Positions 42,816 through 51,715 of a stretch of 64,000 nt of DNA are shown piece by piece; the first letter of the stretch is position 1, and each line of letters begins with the position of its first letter. The stretch lies in NCBI RefSeq assembly GCF_026627425.1, contig NZ_JAPNLH010000003.1, positions 1-64,000 of the forward strand, in the 5' to 3' direction. The notes under the pieces were generated by a model. It was not told the origin of the DNA and made no database searches. It saw only the letters and a program-made list of their open reading frames with translations. The stretch is from Arthrobacter endolithicus (GTDB lineage Bacteria > Actinomycetota > Actinomycetes > Actinomycetales > Micrococcaceae). Made by a program: the position numbers and the translations under genes.

Positions 42816-43813
42816 GCCGCAACCTCATTCTTCGCTGCCATTTTCGCCGCGTACGCCGTCGCTGCCTCGCGGACCCAGGCGCCGTCGTCGTGCGCCTGGC
42901 GCCGGCGCTCCATCCGCTGCGCATTGCACGGTCCCCGCCCGGCCAGAACTTCCTTGAACTCTTCCCAGTCCAGCGGACCGTGCTCCCACTTCTTCGTATC
43001 CTCATTGAAGCGGACCTCGGGATCCGGCAGGGAAAGTCCCAGCACCTTGACCTGTTCGGCCATCATCCCGACAAACCGGGAACGCAGCTCGTCGTTACTG
43101 AACCGCTTGATATTCCAGGCCATGGACTGCTTCGAGTTGGGGGAGTCATCATCCGGGGGCCCGAACATCATTAGCGACGGGGCATACCAGCGGTCAACGG
43201 CATCCTGCGCCATCTGCTTTTGCGCAGGAGTCCCGTTTGCGAGTTCCAGGAGAATTTCGAAGCCCTGCCGCTGGTGGAAGGATTCTTCCTTGCAGACCCG
43301 GACCATCGCCCGCCCGTACGGGCCAAAGGACGCCCGGCACAGCGGCACCTGATTGCAGATTGCGGCGCCGTCGACCATCCAACCGATGGCACCCATGTCC
43401 GCCCAAGTCACCGTGGGGTAGTTAAAGATGCTTGAATAGCGGGCCTTGCCGGCCACCAGCTGGCCCATCATCTCGTCGCGGGAGGTGCCGAGAGTCTCGG
43501 CCGCAGAATAGAGATACAGCCCGTGGCCCGCCTCGTCCTGCACCTTGGCCATCAGGATGGCTTTGCGTTTGAGGCTCGGAGCGCGGCTGATCCAGTTAGC
43601 CTCCGGCTGCATACCGATGATTTCGGAGTGCGCGTGTTGGGAAATCTGGCGCACGAGCGTACGCCGATAGGCGTCCGGCATCCAGTCCCGCGGCTCGATC
43701 CGCGAGTCCTCCGCCATGACATGGTCAAAATATGCCTGCCCGGCATCCGCGTCCAGCTGGGATTGCTGCTGCGAAGGGGCAACGTCTCCGACTGCCTGCA
43801 GATTTTGCGCCAT
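42812..43813 (-). CDS. paaA: Phenylacetyl-CoA epoxidase catalytic subunit
   Basis: 333 aa di-iron oxygenase. Iron-ligand motifs [13 protein letters not shown] and [19 protein letters not shown] (ExxH type) are intact, with [19 protein letters not shown] before them. It epoxidises the ring of phenylacetyl-CoA. First gene of paaABCDE-paaG. GAGGAG lies seven bases before the ATG. A TetR-type operator overlaps the -10 just upstream. Confidence 0.95.
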   Translation of the reverse strand: MAQNLQAVGDVAPSQQQSQLDADAGQAYFDHVMAEDSRIEPRDWMPDAYRRTLVRQISQHAHSEIIGMQPEANWISRAPSLKRKAILMAKVQDEAGHGLYLYSAAETLGTSRDEMMGQLVAGKARYSSIFNYPTVTWADMGAIGWMVDGAAICNQVPLCRASFGPYGRAMVRVCKEESFHQRQGFEILLELANGTPAQKQMAQDAVDRWYAPSLMMFGPPDDDSPNSKQSMAWNIKRFSNDELRSRFVGMMAEQVKVLGLSLPDPEVRFNEDTKKWEHGPLDWEEFKEVLAGRGPCNAQRMERRRQAHDDGAWVREAATAYAAKMAAKNEVAA

Positions 43814-43830
43814 GATTGCTCCTCAAGGAA

Positions 43831-43877
43831 TTACCGACCGTTCGTTCAGGATATCGGCACGGTGTGATATGAGTCAA
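43831..43877 (-). promoter_or_regulatory. paaA promoter and PaaR-like operator
   Basis: On the minus strand: -35 TTGACT (43877-43872), 18-nt spacer, -10 TATCCT (43853-43848). A dyad overlaps the -10 and runs to 43831; on the plus strand it reads ACCGACCG, TT, CGTTCAGG. Related dyads precede paaI, paaZ and paaJ. The position fits repression that phenylacetyl-CoA would lift. Confidence 0.65.
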
Positions 43878-43975
43878 CCACCGGTGCCCAAACAATCTCC
43901 TTCCCCGTCCCGCCAAGTTGCACCGTGCAGTACAGTCGGCATCAAAGTCCTAAGACCACGTCGGAGGGTATGTCC

Positions 43976-44062
43976 GTGATACTTACACTTTCAGCAGTCC
44001 GTGGCCCCGACCCTATTCATGCAGGGTCCGCACCCGGAATCTTTTGCCGGGGCCGCGAATAA
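43976..44062 (+). CDS. Small upstream ORF coupled to the DUF2254 gene
   Basis: A 28-codon frame from GTG 43976 (or 30 codons from ATG 43970), with GGAGG at 43963-43967 giving an 8-base spacing to the GTG. It ends in TAA at 44060-44062, overlapping the DUF2254 ATG as TAATG. The peptide is unremarkable (begins ILTLSAVRGPDPIHAG after the start). It probably serves translational coupling rather than a separate function. Confidence 0.45.
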   Translation: MILTLSAVRGPDPIHAGSAPGIFCRGRE

Positions 44063-45504
44063 TGTCCCGGTCCAGCAGTGGGCGCCTGCGGGTAGCTCTT
44101 GATGCGTTGGCATCCCTGCTGTGGCCGCTGCCTGCCTTGGGCGTCGTCGTCGCCCTGGCTGCCGGAATTGGGCTGCCGCTGGTGGATGTCGCCGTCACCG
44201 ATGATCTGCCGCCCGCCCTGAAGGTATCTCTATTCGGCGGGGGGCCTGCGGCGGCACGTGCGGTGCTGGAAGCCATCGCCAGCTCACTGGTTACGGTAAC
44301 GTCTCTAACCTTTTCGCTGACTGTCATCACACTACAGCTTGCCAGCAGCCAGTTTTCGCCGCGGCTGCTGCGCAACTTCACCGCTGACCGCACGGTCCAT
44401 GGCGTCCTGACGCTTTTTTTGGGCACGTTCACGTTCGCACTGACCGTGCTGCGGACCGTTCGCTCAGAAAATGGCGGCCAGACCGGCTTCGTACCCCAGA
44501 TTTCCGTTTCCCTGGCGTTCATTCTGGAGATTGCCAGCATCATAGGGCTGGTATATTTCCTGGCCCACCTGGCACGGGAGATCCGCGTGGACACCGTTAT
44601 GGCCAATGTGCACCGCGAGACGACCGCGACCATCAGCAGGCTCTTCCCCGACCGCGTTGACGGCGGGAACGGAGACGACGACGGCGGGGACGGCGACGAC
44701 GGCGGCGGGGACGCAGGTGGCCGCGGGCGTCCGCGGCCGGTGCCGGAAGCGCGGACGGCCATCCTTATTGAGTCAGTGACCTCTGGCTTTTTACTTAGCA
44801 TCGATCCGGACGACCTACTGGAAGCAGCCACGGCGAACAACGCCGTCATCCGCATCGACCGTGAGCCCGGAAGTTCCATCGTTCGGGGAACGCCGCTGGC
44901 AACGGCGTGGCCAGTGGTGTCGAATCAGCCGTTGACGGACCAGAACACCGAAGCACTCCGCAAGGCAGTTTCGAGTGCGGCCACCATTGGTTTTGAGCGC
45001 ACCATAGTCCAGGACGTCAGCTTCGGCCTACGTCAACTGACCGATGTCGCCGCACGGGCACTCTCCCCCGGCGTTAACGACCCGACCACCGCCGTCCATG
45101 TGCTCGGCCATCTTTCTGCCATCCTGTGCGACCTTGCCGGCCGGAAGTTAGGCCCGCGCACCGTGGCGGACGGTAGCGGCCAGATCCGGGTCGTGATCGC
45201 CCAGCCAGGATTTGCTTCCTTGCTGGACTTGGCCATTGGCCAGCCCCGACGGTACGGGGTCGCAGATCCCGTGGTGGCGGGCCGGATCCTCGACCTACTC
45301 AAAGAGGTGGCCTGGTGCAGCTCAACACCCTCGCTTAGAGCAGTCTTGGCGGATCAGCTGACCCGGATGGAACAGCAGATGCAGGAGCAGACATTTGTTC
45401 CGGCGGACCGAGATCACCTGCAGTCCATGTCCCGGGGCGTGCGTGCCGCGCTGCAGGGGGTATGGACGGAGGAGGCGTTTGCGCGCGACCAGCAGCCGGG
45501 GTGA
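44062..45504 (+). CDS. DUF2254 family membrane protein
   Basis: 480 aa. Four hydrophobic segments in the first ~170 residues, including TSLTFSLTVITLQLASSQFSPRLLRNF, the family hallmark. A Gly/Asp-rich low-complexity stretch (~198-222) separates this from the soluble C-terminal domain with SFGLRQLTDVAARALSPGVNDPTTA. Function unknown; the family is widespread in bacteria. The ATG overlaps the stop of a small upstream frame. It is divergent from paaA and not obviously part of that pathway. Confidence 0.87.
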   Translation: MSRSSSGRLRVALDALASLLWPLPALGVVVALAAGIGLPLVDVAVTDDLPPALKVSLFGGGPAAARAVLEAIASSLVTVTSLTFSLTVITLQLASSQFSPRLLRNFTADRTVHGVLTLFLGTFTFALTVLRTVRSENGGQTGFVPQISVSLAFILEIASIIGLVYFLAHLAREIRVDTVMANVHRETTATISRLFPDRVDGGNGDDDGGDGDDGGGDAGGRGRPRPVPEARTAILIESVTSGFLLSIDPDDLLEAATANNAVIRIDREPGSSIVRGTPLATAWPVVSNQPLTDQNTEALRKAVSSAATIGFERTIVQDVSFGLRQLTDVAARALSPGVNDPTTAVHVLGHLSAILCDLAGRKLGPRTVADGSGQIRVVIAQPGFASLLDLAIGQPRRYGVADPVVAGRILDLLKEVAWCSSTPSLRAVLADQLTRMEQQMQEQTFVPADRDHLQSMSRGVRAALQGVWTEEAFARDQQPG

Positions 45505-45599
45505 CGCGACCGGCAACCCGGTGAACAGCGGCGGTACACTGACCCCGTGTCGACCTGTTGACTACGTGGCCTGTCGGCCACCTCGCTAGAGTGGCATCC

Positions 45600-47801
45600 A
45601 TGACGAAAACCACCCCCGCTGCCCCGCCCGTCGCCAAAAAGGTTCCTACTACCCGGACCCATCATGGGGACACTTTCACCGACAACTACGAGTGGCTCCG
45701 GGAGAAGGAAAATCCAGAGGTTAAGGCTCATCTGGAGGCAGAGCAGGCGTACACGGATGAGGTGACTGCGGGCCAGGAGCCGTTGCGGCAGGCCATTTTC
45801 GGTGAAATCAAGGCCCGCACTCAGGAAACGGACCTCTCCGTGCCCACCCGCAAGGACGGCTGGTGGTACTACACCCGAACCGAAGAGGGCGAGGCCTACG
45901 GCGTGCACTGCCGGGTGCAGGCTGCGGACACCGGGAACAGTGTTCAGGATTGGACGCCGCCACTGATTGAGGCGGGCCAGCCGGCGCCGGGTGAGCAGAT
46001 CCTGCTGGACGGCAACGCGGAGGCCGCGGGAAAACCCTTCTTTTCACTCGGCGGTGCCACCGTCACCCAGGACGGCACGCTCTATGCGTACGCCCAGGAC
46101 AACTCCGGGGATGAGCTGTTCACCGTACGGATCAAGGATTTACGCAGTGGCATGCTCCTTGATGACGTGATCGAGAATGTCTTCTACGGGCTGGTCTTCG
46201 CACCCGACGGCAGCCGGCTTTTCTACATGGTGGCCGACGAATCCTGGCGTCCCTATCAGGTGAAATCGCATGTGCTGGGCACGCCTACCTCCACCGATGA
46301 GGTGCTCTACCAGGAGGATGACGTGGCGATGTGGACGGGCTTTGAGCTCTCTTCGGACCGCCGCGCGCTGGTCATCAGCATCGGCTGCTCGGAGTTCAGC
46401 GAGACCCGGTACCTGCGGCTCGATGCTCCCGAAAATGGTCTGCAGATGGTGATTCCACGGACGGAAAAGATCCTCTATGACGCGGAACCATTCCTGCTGG
46501 ACGGGGTGGAAAAGATCCTGCTCACGCATAATAAGGACGCGGTGAACTCGATGATTTCGCTGCTGGATACTGCGCAGCTGGGCAGGCCGGTGGCGGATCA
46601 GCGGTGGGCAACGGTGCTGGAGCACGACGACGGCGTCAGGGTTGACGGCGCGACGGTCACCGCCACGCATCTGGTCCTTTCCGTCCGGTCGGACACGATC
46701 GAACGGGTGCAGGTGATTGAACTGCCCGGGTTGGGCACCGCTGGCCAGCGGGACGCGGTGGAACCGGCCTTCGATGAGGAGCTGTTCACCACCACTATGG
46801 GCGGATCCGATTACGAAGCTCCGGTCATCCGGCTGGGCTACACCTCGTATTTGACGCCGCCGCGGATCTACGACTTCGTGCTGCCGATAACCGCAACCGG
46901 TACCACCGGCAACTCCGGCGAACTCCTGCTGCGCAAGGAATCCCCCGTCCTGGGGGGCTACCGCCCCGGCAGCTACATCGCCAAGCGGGAATGGGCCCGG
47001 ACACCGGACGGCACGCAGGTTCCGCTCTCCGTGATCCGCCGCGCGGACCTGCCCCGGGATGGCTCGCAGGCGGGCGTGGTTTACGGTTACGGTTCCTATG
47101 AAGTCAGCATGGACCCGGGCTTTTCGATTGCCCGGCTCTCGCTGCTGGACCGCGGGATCGTGTTTGTAATTGCCCACATCCGCGGCGGCGGCGAAATGGG
47201 CCGGCACTGGTATGAACAGGGCAAAAAGACGGAGAAGAAAAACACCTTTACGGATTTCCTTGCCGCCACGGATTGGCTGGCCGCTTCGGGCTGGGTTGAC
47301 CGGACGCGGATCGCCGCCCTGGGCGGATCCGCCGGCGGGCTGCTGATGGGAGCGGTAGCGAACCTGGCCCCGGAGAAGTTTGCCGCCGTCGTCGCCCAGG
47401 TTCCTTTTGTGGATGCGCTGACCACCATTCTGGACCCGGAGCTGCCGCTGTCAGCGCTGGAGTGGGAGGAATGGGGAAATCCGATCACTGACGCCGAGGT
47501 TTACCACTACATGAAGGGCTACACGCCGTACGAGAATATCCGCCCCGTTGCTTATCCGCGGATCGCCGCGGTGACCAGTTTCAATGACACACGAGTGCTT
47601 TACGTGGAGCCAGCCAAATGGGTGCAGGCGCTGCGGGAAATCAGCACCGGCAGCGAACCAATCGTGCTGAAAATCGAAATGGACGGCGGCCACGGTGGAG
47701 CATCCGGCCGTTATGAAGGCTGGAAAGCGCGTGCTTGGGATTACGCGTTCCTTGCGGATGCGCTGGGCGCCACCGAGCTGACCGGACCCCGGCCCGCTTG
47801 A
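45600..47801 (+). CDS. ptrB: Oligopeptidase B (S9A prolyl oligopeptidase family)
   Basis: 733 aa. Seven-bladed propeller N-terminal part (HHGDTFTDNYEWLREKENPEV at the start) and an alpha/beta-hydrolase catalytic domain with GGSAGGLLMGA (Ser), the conserved SFNDTRVLYVEPAKW region (Asp) and GGHGGASGRYEGWK (His). Cleaves short peptides after basic residues. TAGAGT (45587-45592) lies seven bases before ATG 45600; no ribosome-binding site, so possibly leaderless. Its stop codon overlaps the -35 of the paaI operon. Confidence 0.92.
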   Translation: MTKTTPAAPPVAKKVPTTRTHHGDTFTDNYEWLREKENPEVKAHLEAEQAYTDEVTAGQEPLRQAIFGEIKARTQETDLSVPTRKDGWWYYTRTEEGEAYGVHCRVQAADTGNSVQDWTPPLIEAGQPAPGEQILLDGNAEAAGKPFFSLGGATVTQDGTLYAYAQDNSGDELFTVRIKDLRSGMLLDDVIENVFYGLVFAPDGSRLFYMVADESWRPYQVKSHVLGTPTSTDEVLYQEDDVAMWTGFELSSDRRALVISIGCSEFSETRYLRLDAPENGLQMVIPRTEKILYDAEPFLLDGVEKILLTHNKDAVNSMISLLDTAQLGRPVADQRWATVLEHDDGVRVDGATVTATHLVLSVRSDTIERVQVIELPGLGTAGQRDAVEPAFDEELFTTTMGGSDYEAPVIRLGYTSYLTPPRIYDFVLPITATGTTGNSGELLLRKESPVLGGYRPGSYIAKREWARTPDGTQVPLSVIRRADLPRDGSQAGVVYGYGSYEVSMDPGFSIARLSLLDRGIVFVIAHIRGGGEMGRHWYEQGKKTEKKNTFTDFLAATDWLAASGWVDRTRIAALGGSAGGLLMGAVANLAPEKFAAVVAQVPFVDALTTILDPELPLSALEWEEWGNPITDAEVYHYMKGYTPYENIRPVAYPRIAAVTSFNDTRVLYVEPAKWVQALREISTGSEPIVLKIEMDGGHGGASGRYEGWKARAWDYAFLADALGATELTGPRPA

Positions 47802-47843
47802 CACGGAGCGCTGCAAGGGTATTACCTAATGAACATTCGGTAA
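47798..47843 (+). promoter_or_regulatory. paaI-paaK-paaR promoter and operator
   Basis: -35 TTGACA (47798-47803) overlaps the stop of the peptidase gene; 16-nt spacer; -10 TATTAC (47820-47825). The best dyad of the window covers 47822-47843: TTACCTAATG and CATTCGGTAA around AA. The ribosome-binding site AGAGGAA and the paaI ATG follow. Confidence 0.65.
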
Positions 47844-47862
47844 GTCGGGTGAGAGGAATCAC

Positions 47863-48393
47863 ATGGTTGGCAGCAGTACCAGTCTGAACCACCCCATGCT
47901 GGCCAACGACCACGCCTCGGCGTGGCTGGGCGTCGAGGTCCTCAAGCTGGGGGACGGGCACGCAACCATCGCGATGACACTGCGCAAGGAGATGATGAAC
48001 GGCTTCGGCGTGACGCACGGCGGGATGATTTTTGCGTTCGCGGACTCCGCCTTCGCGCTGGCCTGCAATCCCGCCGACGGCGACGGCAGCACCATGACGG
48101 TGGGATCCGGCGTTGACGTCAATTTTCTCAAGCCCAGTCGGGAAGGGCAGAGGATCACCGCCGAGGCCCAACGGCGGAGCAGTCAAGGGCGCAGCGGCAT
48201 TTATGACGTGCGGATCTTCGCCGGAGCGCCCGAGGACCGCGACGTGATCGCCGAGTTCCGCGGCCGGAGCCGGACAGTGTTTACCAAGGCAGTGCCGATC
48301 GCGGCTGCCTCGACCACGGAGGCGTCCACGAGCGCCCCCGCCACGACCACCATGGCAACAGGCCCAAGCAGCAGGGAGATCGGTCAGCGATGA
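47863..48393 (+). CDS. paaI: Hydroxyphenylacetyl-CoA thioesterase
   Basis: 176 aa hotdog-fold thioesterase. GFGVTHGGMIFAFADSAFALACN is the PaaI active-site segment. It releases CoA from dead-end intermediates of phenylacetate breakdown. First gene of paaI-paaK-paaR, behind a PaaR-like dyad. A Thr/Ala-rich tail of ~30 residues is extra. The stop overlaps the paaK start (ATGA). Confidence 0.9.
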   Translation: MVGSSTSLNHPMLANDHASAWLGVEVLKLGDGHATIAMTLRKEMMNGFGVTHGGMIFAFADSAFALACNPADGDGSTMTVGSGVDVNFLKPSREGQRITAEAQRRSSQGRSGIYDVRIFAGAPEDRDVIAEFRGRSRTVFTKAVPIAAASTTEASTSAPATTTMATGPSSREIGQR

Positions 48394-49742
48394 CAGACAC
48401 TGTAGTACCGCCAATGACAAGCCACGACCCGGGAGCACTGGACCCGGCGGAAACCATGAGCCGGGATGAGCTCGAGGCCCTGCAGCTGCGCCGGCTGCAG
48501 CAGACCCTGGCCTACGCGTATGAGCGGGTACCCCTGTATAAGCGCAAGTTTGACGAGGTGGGAGTTCACCCCGAGGATCTGCGCGAGCTCTCCGACCTGG
48601 CAAATTTCCCGTACACCACCAAGGAGGACCTGCGCTCGGAGTACCCGTTCGGCATGTTCGCCGTCCCGCAAAACAGGATCGTCCGCATCCACGCCAGTTC
48701 GGGAACCACCGGCCGGCCCACCGTGGTCGGCTACACGCAGAGTGATTTGGATGTGTGGGCCTCCCTGGTGGCACGCTCCATGCGCGCCTCCGGCGTCCGG
48801 CCCGGCAACAAGGTCCACATTGCCTACGGTTACGGACTCTTTACCGGCGGCCTGGGTGCCCATTACGGTGCCGAAGCATTGGGAACCACCGTGATCCCGA
48901 TGTCCGGCGGCCAGACGGAGAAGCAGATCCAGCTCATTACCGATTTTGAGCCGGACGTCATTATGTGCACCCCGACGTATCTGCTGACCATCATGGATGC
49001 AATGCGCCAGCAGGGCCTGGATCCCCGCAAATCGTCGCTGAAAACCGCCGTTTGCGGAGCGGAGCCGTGGACGGATGAGATGCGCCATGAACTTGAAACA
49101 GGCCTGGATCTGGATGCCTGCGACATTTACGGTCTCTCCGAGGTAATGGGTCCCGGCGTTGCCGGCGAGTCGGTGGAAACCAAGGACGGCTGTCACATCT
49201 GGGAGGATCATTTCCGCCCGGAAATCATCGACCCGTTCGATCCCCGCCTCGGCAAAGATGCTGTGCTCAGCGACGGCCAGCATGGGGAACTCGTTTTTAC
49301 CTCGCTGACCAAGGAAGCTCTGCCGATCATCCGGTACCGGACCAAGGACCTCACCCGCCTGCTGCCCGGCACCGCACGGCCGTCGATGCGCCGGATGGGC
49401 CGGATCACCGGCCGCAGCGATGACATGATCATCCTGCGCGGGGTGAACATGTTTCCCTCCCAGGTCGAGGAAATTGCGCTGCGGATCCCGGCGTTGAGCC
49501 CGCATTTCCAGATGGAGCTGTCCCGTCCGCAGGGGCGCCGGATGGATGAGCTGGCCATCAGGATCGAACCCCGTGAAGGGACAACGCAGCAGGAACGGAC
49601 CGCGGCGGCCGCCAAGCTCCAGGAACAGATCAAAATTCATATCGGCTCCTCGGCCCGGATTATCCTGGTGGAGCCCGGCGAGTTGGAACGTTCCAACGGG
49701 AAGCTCCGCCGGATCTACGACCTGCGGCCTAAATCGCCCTAG
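48390..49742 (+). CDS. paaK: Phenylacetate-CoA ligase
   Basis: 450 aa adenylate-forming enzyme. P-loop HASSGTTGRPTVVGYT, then DIYGLSEVMGPGVAGE and the C-terminal RSDDMIILRGVNMFPSQVEE. It activates phenylacetate with ATP and CoA, the entry step of the pathway encoded around it. Normal length. Coupled to paaI by an ATGA overlap; paaR starts 23 bp downstream. Confidence 0.95.
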   Translation: MTDTVVPPMTSHDPGALDPAETMSRDELEALQLRRLQQTLAYAYERVPLYKRKFDEVGVHPEDLRELSDLANFPYTTKEDLRSEYPFGMFAVPQNRIVRIHASSGTTGRPTVVGYTQSDLDVWASLVARSMRASGVRPGNKVHIAYGYGLFTGGLGAHYGAEALGTTVIPMSGGQTEKQIQLITDFEPDVIMCTPTYLLTIMDAMRQQGLDPRKSSLKTAVCGAEPWTDEMRHELETGLDLDACDIYGLSEVMGPGVAGESVETKDGCHIWEDHFRPEIIDPFDPRLGKDAVLSDGQHGELVFTSLTKEALPIIRYRTKDLTRLLPGTARPSMRRMGRITGRSDDMIILRGVNMFPSQVEEIALRIPALSPHFQMELSRPQGRRMDELAIRIEPREGTTQQERTAAAAKLQEQIKIHIGSSARIILVEPGELERSNGKLRRIYDLRPKSP

Positions 49743-49765
49743 CGGTCGTGAGAAACGAAGGAATC

Positions 49766-50395
49766 ATGACCATCGAGTCAAAGAGCATCACCGCTACCCT
49801 CCCGGCCGGGCCCATGTCCAAACGCGGCCGCCCCGGGTACGACCAACAGTCGGTGCTGCGCATCTGCGTAGAGGTCTTCAACAAGCACGGCTATGACGCG
49901 ACGTCAATGGGCGTACTGGCGGAGAATCTGGGGATCTCCAAGTCAGCGATCTACCATCACGTCCCGTCCAAAGAGGATCTGCTCCGGCTGGCCTTGGAGG
50001 AGGCCTTGGGCGCACTGGAAGGAATTCTGGCCGAGCCCGGCGCCGCGAGCGGAGCGGCAGATGCGCGGCTCGAATTCGTCCTGCGCCGCACGGTCGCAGT
50101 CCTGACGGACAAACTGCCGTTTGTCACCTTGCTGCTGCGCCTGCGCGGCAACACGGACATGGAACGCGATGCGCTCGGCCGTCGCCGGGAGTTTGATCGG
50201 CAGGTGGCGGCCCTGATCGCCGATGCCCAGCGGGACGGCGAACTCCGCCGGGACATCGACCCACGGACCATTACCCGGCTGCTCTTTGGTACCATCAATT
50301 CCATTGTGGAATGGTACAAACCGGGCGGCTCGCTGACCGCGGAACGCCTGGCCGACGACGTCATCACCATGGTGTTCGGCGGCCTGCACCACTGA
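49766..50395 (+). CDS. paaR: TetR family regulator of the paa genes (PaaR-like)
   Basis: 209 aa. N-terminal TetR helix-turn-helix (VLRICVEVFNKHGYDATSMG, then ENLGISKSAIYHHVPSKEDLL) and an all-helical ligand domain. ATG 49766 has AAGGA just upstream; GTG 49748 is an alternative. Last gene of the paaI-paaK unit; the four dyads before paa units are of TetR type, so it is the likely repressor, with phenylacetyl-CoA as the probable inducer (known for other PaaR proteins). Confidence 0.87.
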   Translation: MTIESKSITATLPAGPMSKRGRPGYDQQSVLRICVEVFNKHGYDATSMGVLAENLGISKSAIYHHVPSKEDLLRLALEEALGALEGILAEPGAASGAADARLEFVLRRTVAVLTDKLPFVTLLLRLRGNTDMERDALGRRREFDRQVAALIADAQRDGELRRDIDPRTITRLLFGTINSIVEWYKPGGSLTAERLADDVITMVFGGLHH

Positions 50396-50437
50396 GGTAC
50401 CTGGCGTCCGCCATGGACGCCCGAAAAGATGCGCTGC

Positions 50438-51715
50438 CTAGACCCGGCCGAACACCACCACGGCGTTTTGACCGCCGAAACCAAAAGCATTCGTCATGGC
50501 CGTCCGGACGGGAACGGGCCGCGCCTCATTGGGGACGTAGTCCAGATCACACTCGGGGTCCGGTGTGCCGTAATTGATTGTCGGCGGGATCACTGCGTCG
50601 GTCAGCACCCTGGCGCAGACCAGCCCCGCCAGCGCTCCGGCGGCTCCGATCAGATGACCCGTCATGGATTTAGGCGCGGACACGGCCACGGTGTCCGCAG
50701 CGGCACCAAAGACCTGCCGGATGGCGGCCGTTTCGGTCCGGTCGTTGGCCTTCGTTGACGTTCCGTGGGCGCAGATATAACCGACGTCCGCCGGCTCCAG
50801 CCGGGCATTGCGCAGTCCGCGGCGGATCGCCTCGGCCGCGTACTTCCCGCTGGGTTCCGGTGCCACCGTGTGAAACGCATCGGAGGTCAGTGCGCCGCCC
50901 TTGACCTCCGCGTAGACACGGGCTCCACGGGCGCGCGCCGTCGGCAGCCGTTCCAGCACAAACACCACGGCTCCCTCGCCAAAAACGAACCCGTCCCGCT
51001 CCGCGTCAAAGGGCCGGGACGCCTCGGCAGGATTGTCATTGTGGGTGGAGAGGGCCCGCATGGCGCTGAGGCCGCCGAACATTACCGGCGTGATCGCGGC
51101 ATCGGCCCCGCCTGCAATGACGTAGTCAGCATCACCGGCCAGCAGCGCGCGCCGCGCTTCGAGCAGCGCATAGGCGCCGCTGGCGCAGGCGAGCGCGCTG
51201 GCATTGACGGGACCATGCACACCCAGACTAATGGCGACCTCGCAGGCCGGCATGTTCGTCAGCGATGCCGCCACGAAGTTCGGACTGATCCGGCGCAGCC
51301 CCTCCGCAGCCTGGGTCTTGGTGGCATCCTCGATCTCCGTGAAGCCGGCAACCGCAGAGTTAATAAACACTGCCGCTTCCAGTTCGGAAAGATCCGGCGG
51401 CAGCCCGGCATCGGCCACGGCCTCGTACGCCGCCGTCACCGCCATCTGGGAGGTACGGGAGGAGCGTTTACGGGCCTTATACGACATCTGCCCGGTCGGT
51501 TCGAAGTCCTTGACCTCCCCGGCTATCCGGGTCGGAAAGCCTGCGGCATCAAAGAGGGTAATGGGTCCCACTCCGCTTTTCCCCTCGACCAGCGCGTCCC
51601 ATGTCTGCCCCGCGGTCTTGCCGACCGGGGTGACGGCGCCCAGACCGGTGATGACAATCTTGTCCCGGTCTGGGTGCTGGGCTGATTCCCGGGCCAAGGA
51701 ACCGGCCGGACTCAT
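50438..51715 (-). CDS. Beta-ketoacyl-ACP synthase II-like condensing enzyme
   Basis: 425 aa. Catalytic triad present: Cys in ALACASGAYALLE, His in AHGTSTKANDRTE, His in SMTGHLIGAAGA; GFGGQNAVVVF ends the protein. It resembles FabF but stands without an acyl carrier protein or other fas genes. It is coupled by ATGA to an acyl-CoA synthetase gene upstream, which suggests condensing of an activated special substrate. Product unknown. Confidence 0.85.
   Translation of the reverse strand: MSPAGSLARESAQHPDRDKIVITGLGAVTPVGKTAGQTWDALVEGKSGVGPITLFDAAGFPTRIAGEVKDFEPTGQMSYKARKRSSRTSQMAVTAAYEAVADAGLPPDLSELEAAVFINSAVAGFTEIEDATKTQAAEGLRRISPNFVAASLTNMPACEVAISLGVHGPVNASALACASGAYALLEARRALLAGDADYVIAGGADAAITPVMFGGLSAMRALSTHNDNPAEASRPFDAERDGFVFGEGAVVFVLERLPTARARGARVYAEVKGGALTSDAFHTVAPEPSGKYAAEAIRRGLRNARLEPADVGYICAHGTSTKANDRTETAAIRQVFGAAADTVAVSAPKSMTGHLIGAAGALAGLVCARVLTDAVIPPTINYGTPDPECDLDYVPNEARPVPVRTAMTNAFGFGGQNAVVVFGRV

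Noticed and set aside
42363-43352. Plus-strand frame with [19 protein letters not shown] repeats
   Set aside because: It is the reverse reading of the 57-bp array and of paaA/paaB; the minus-strand genes have strong family matches.
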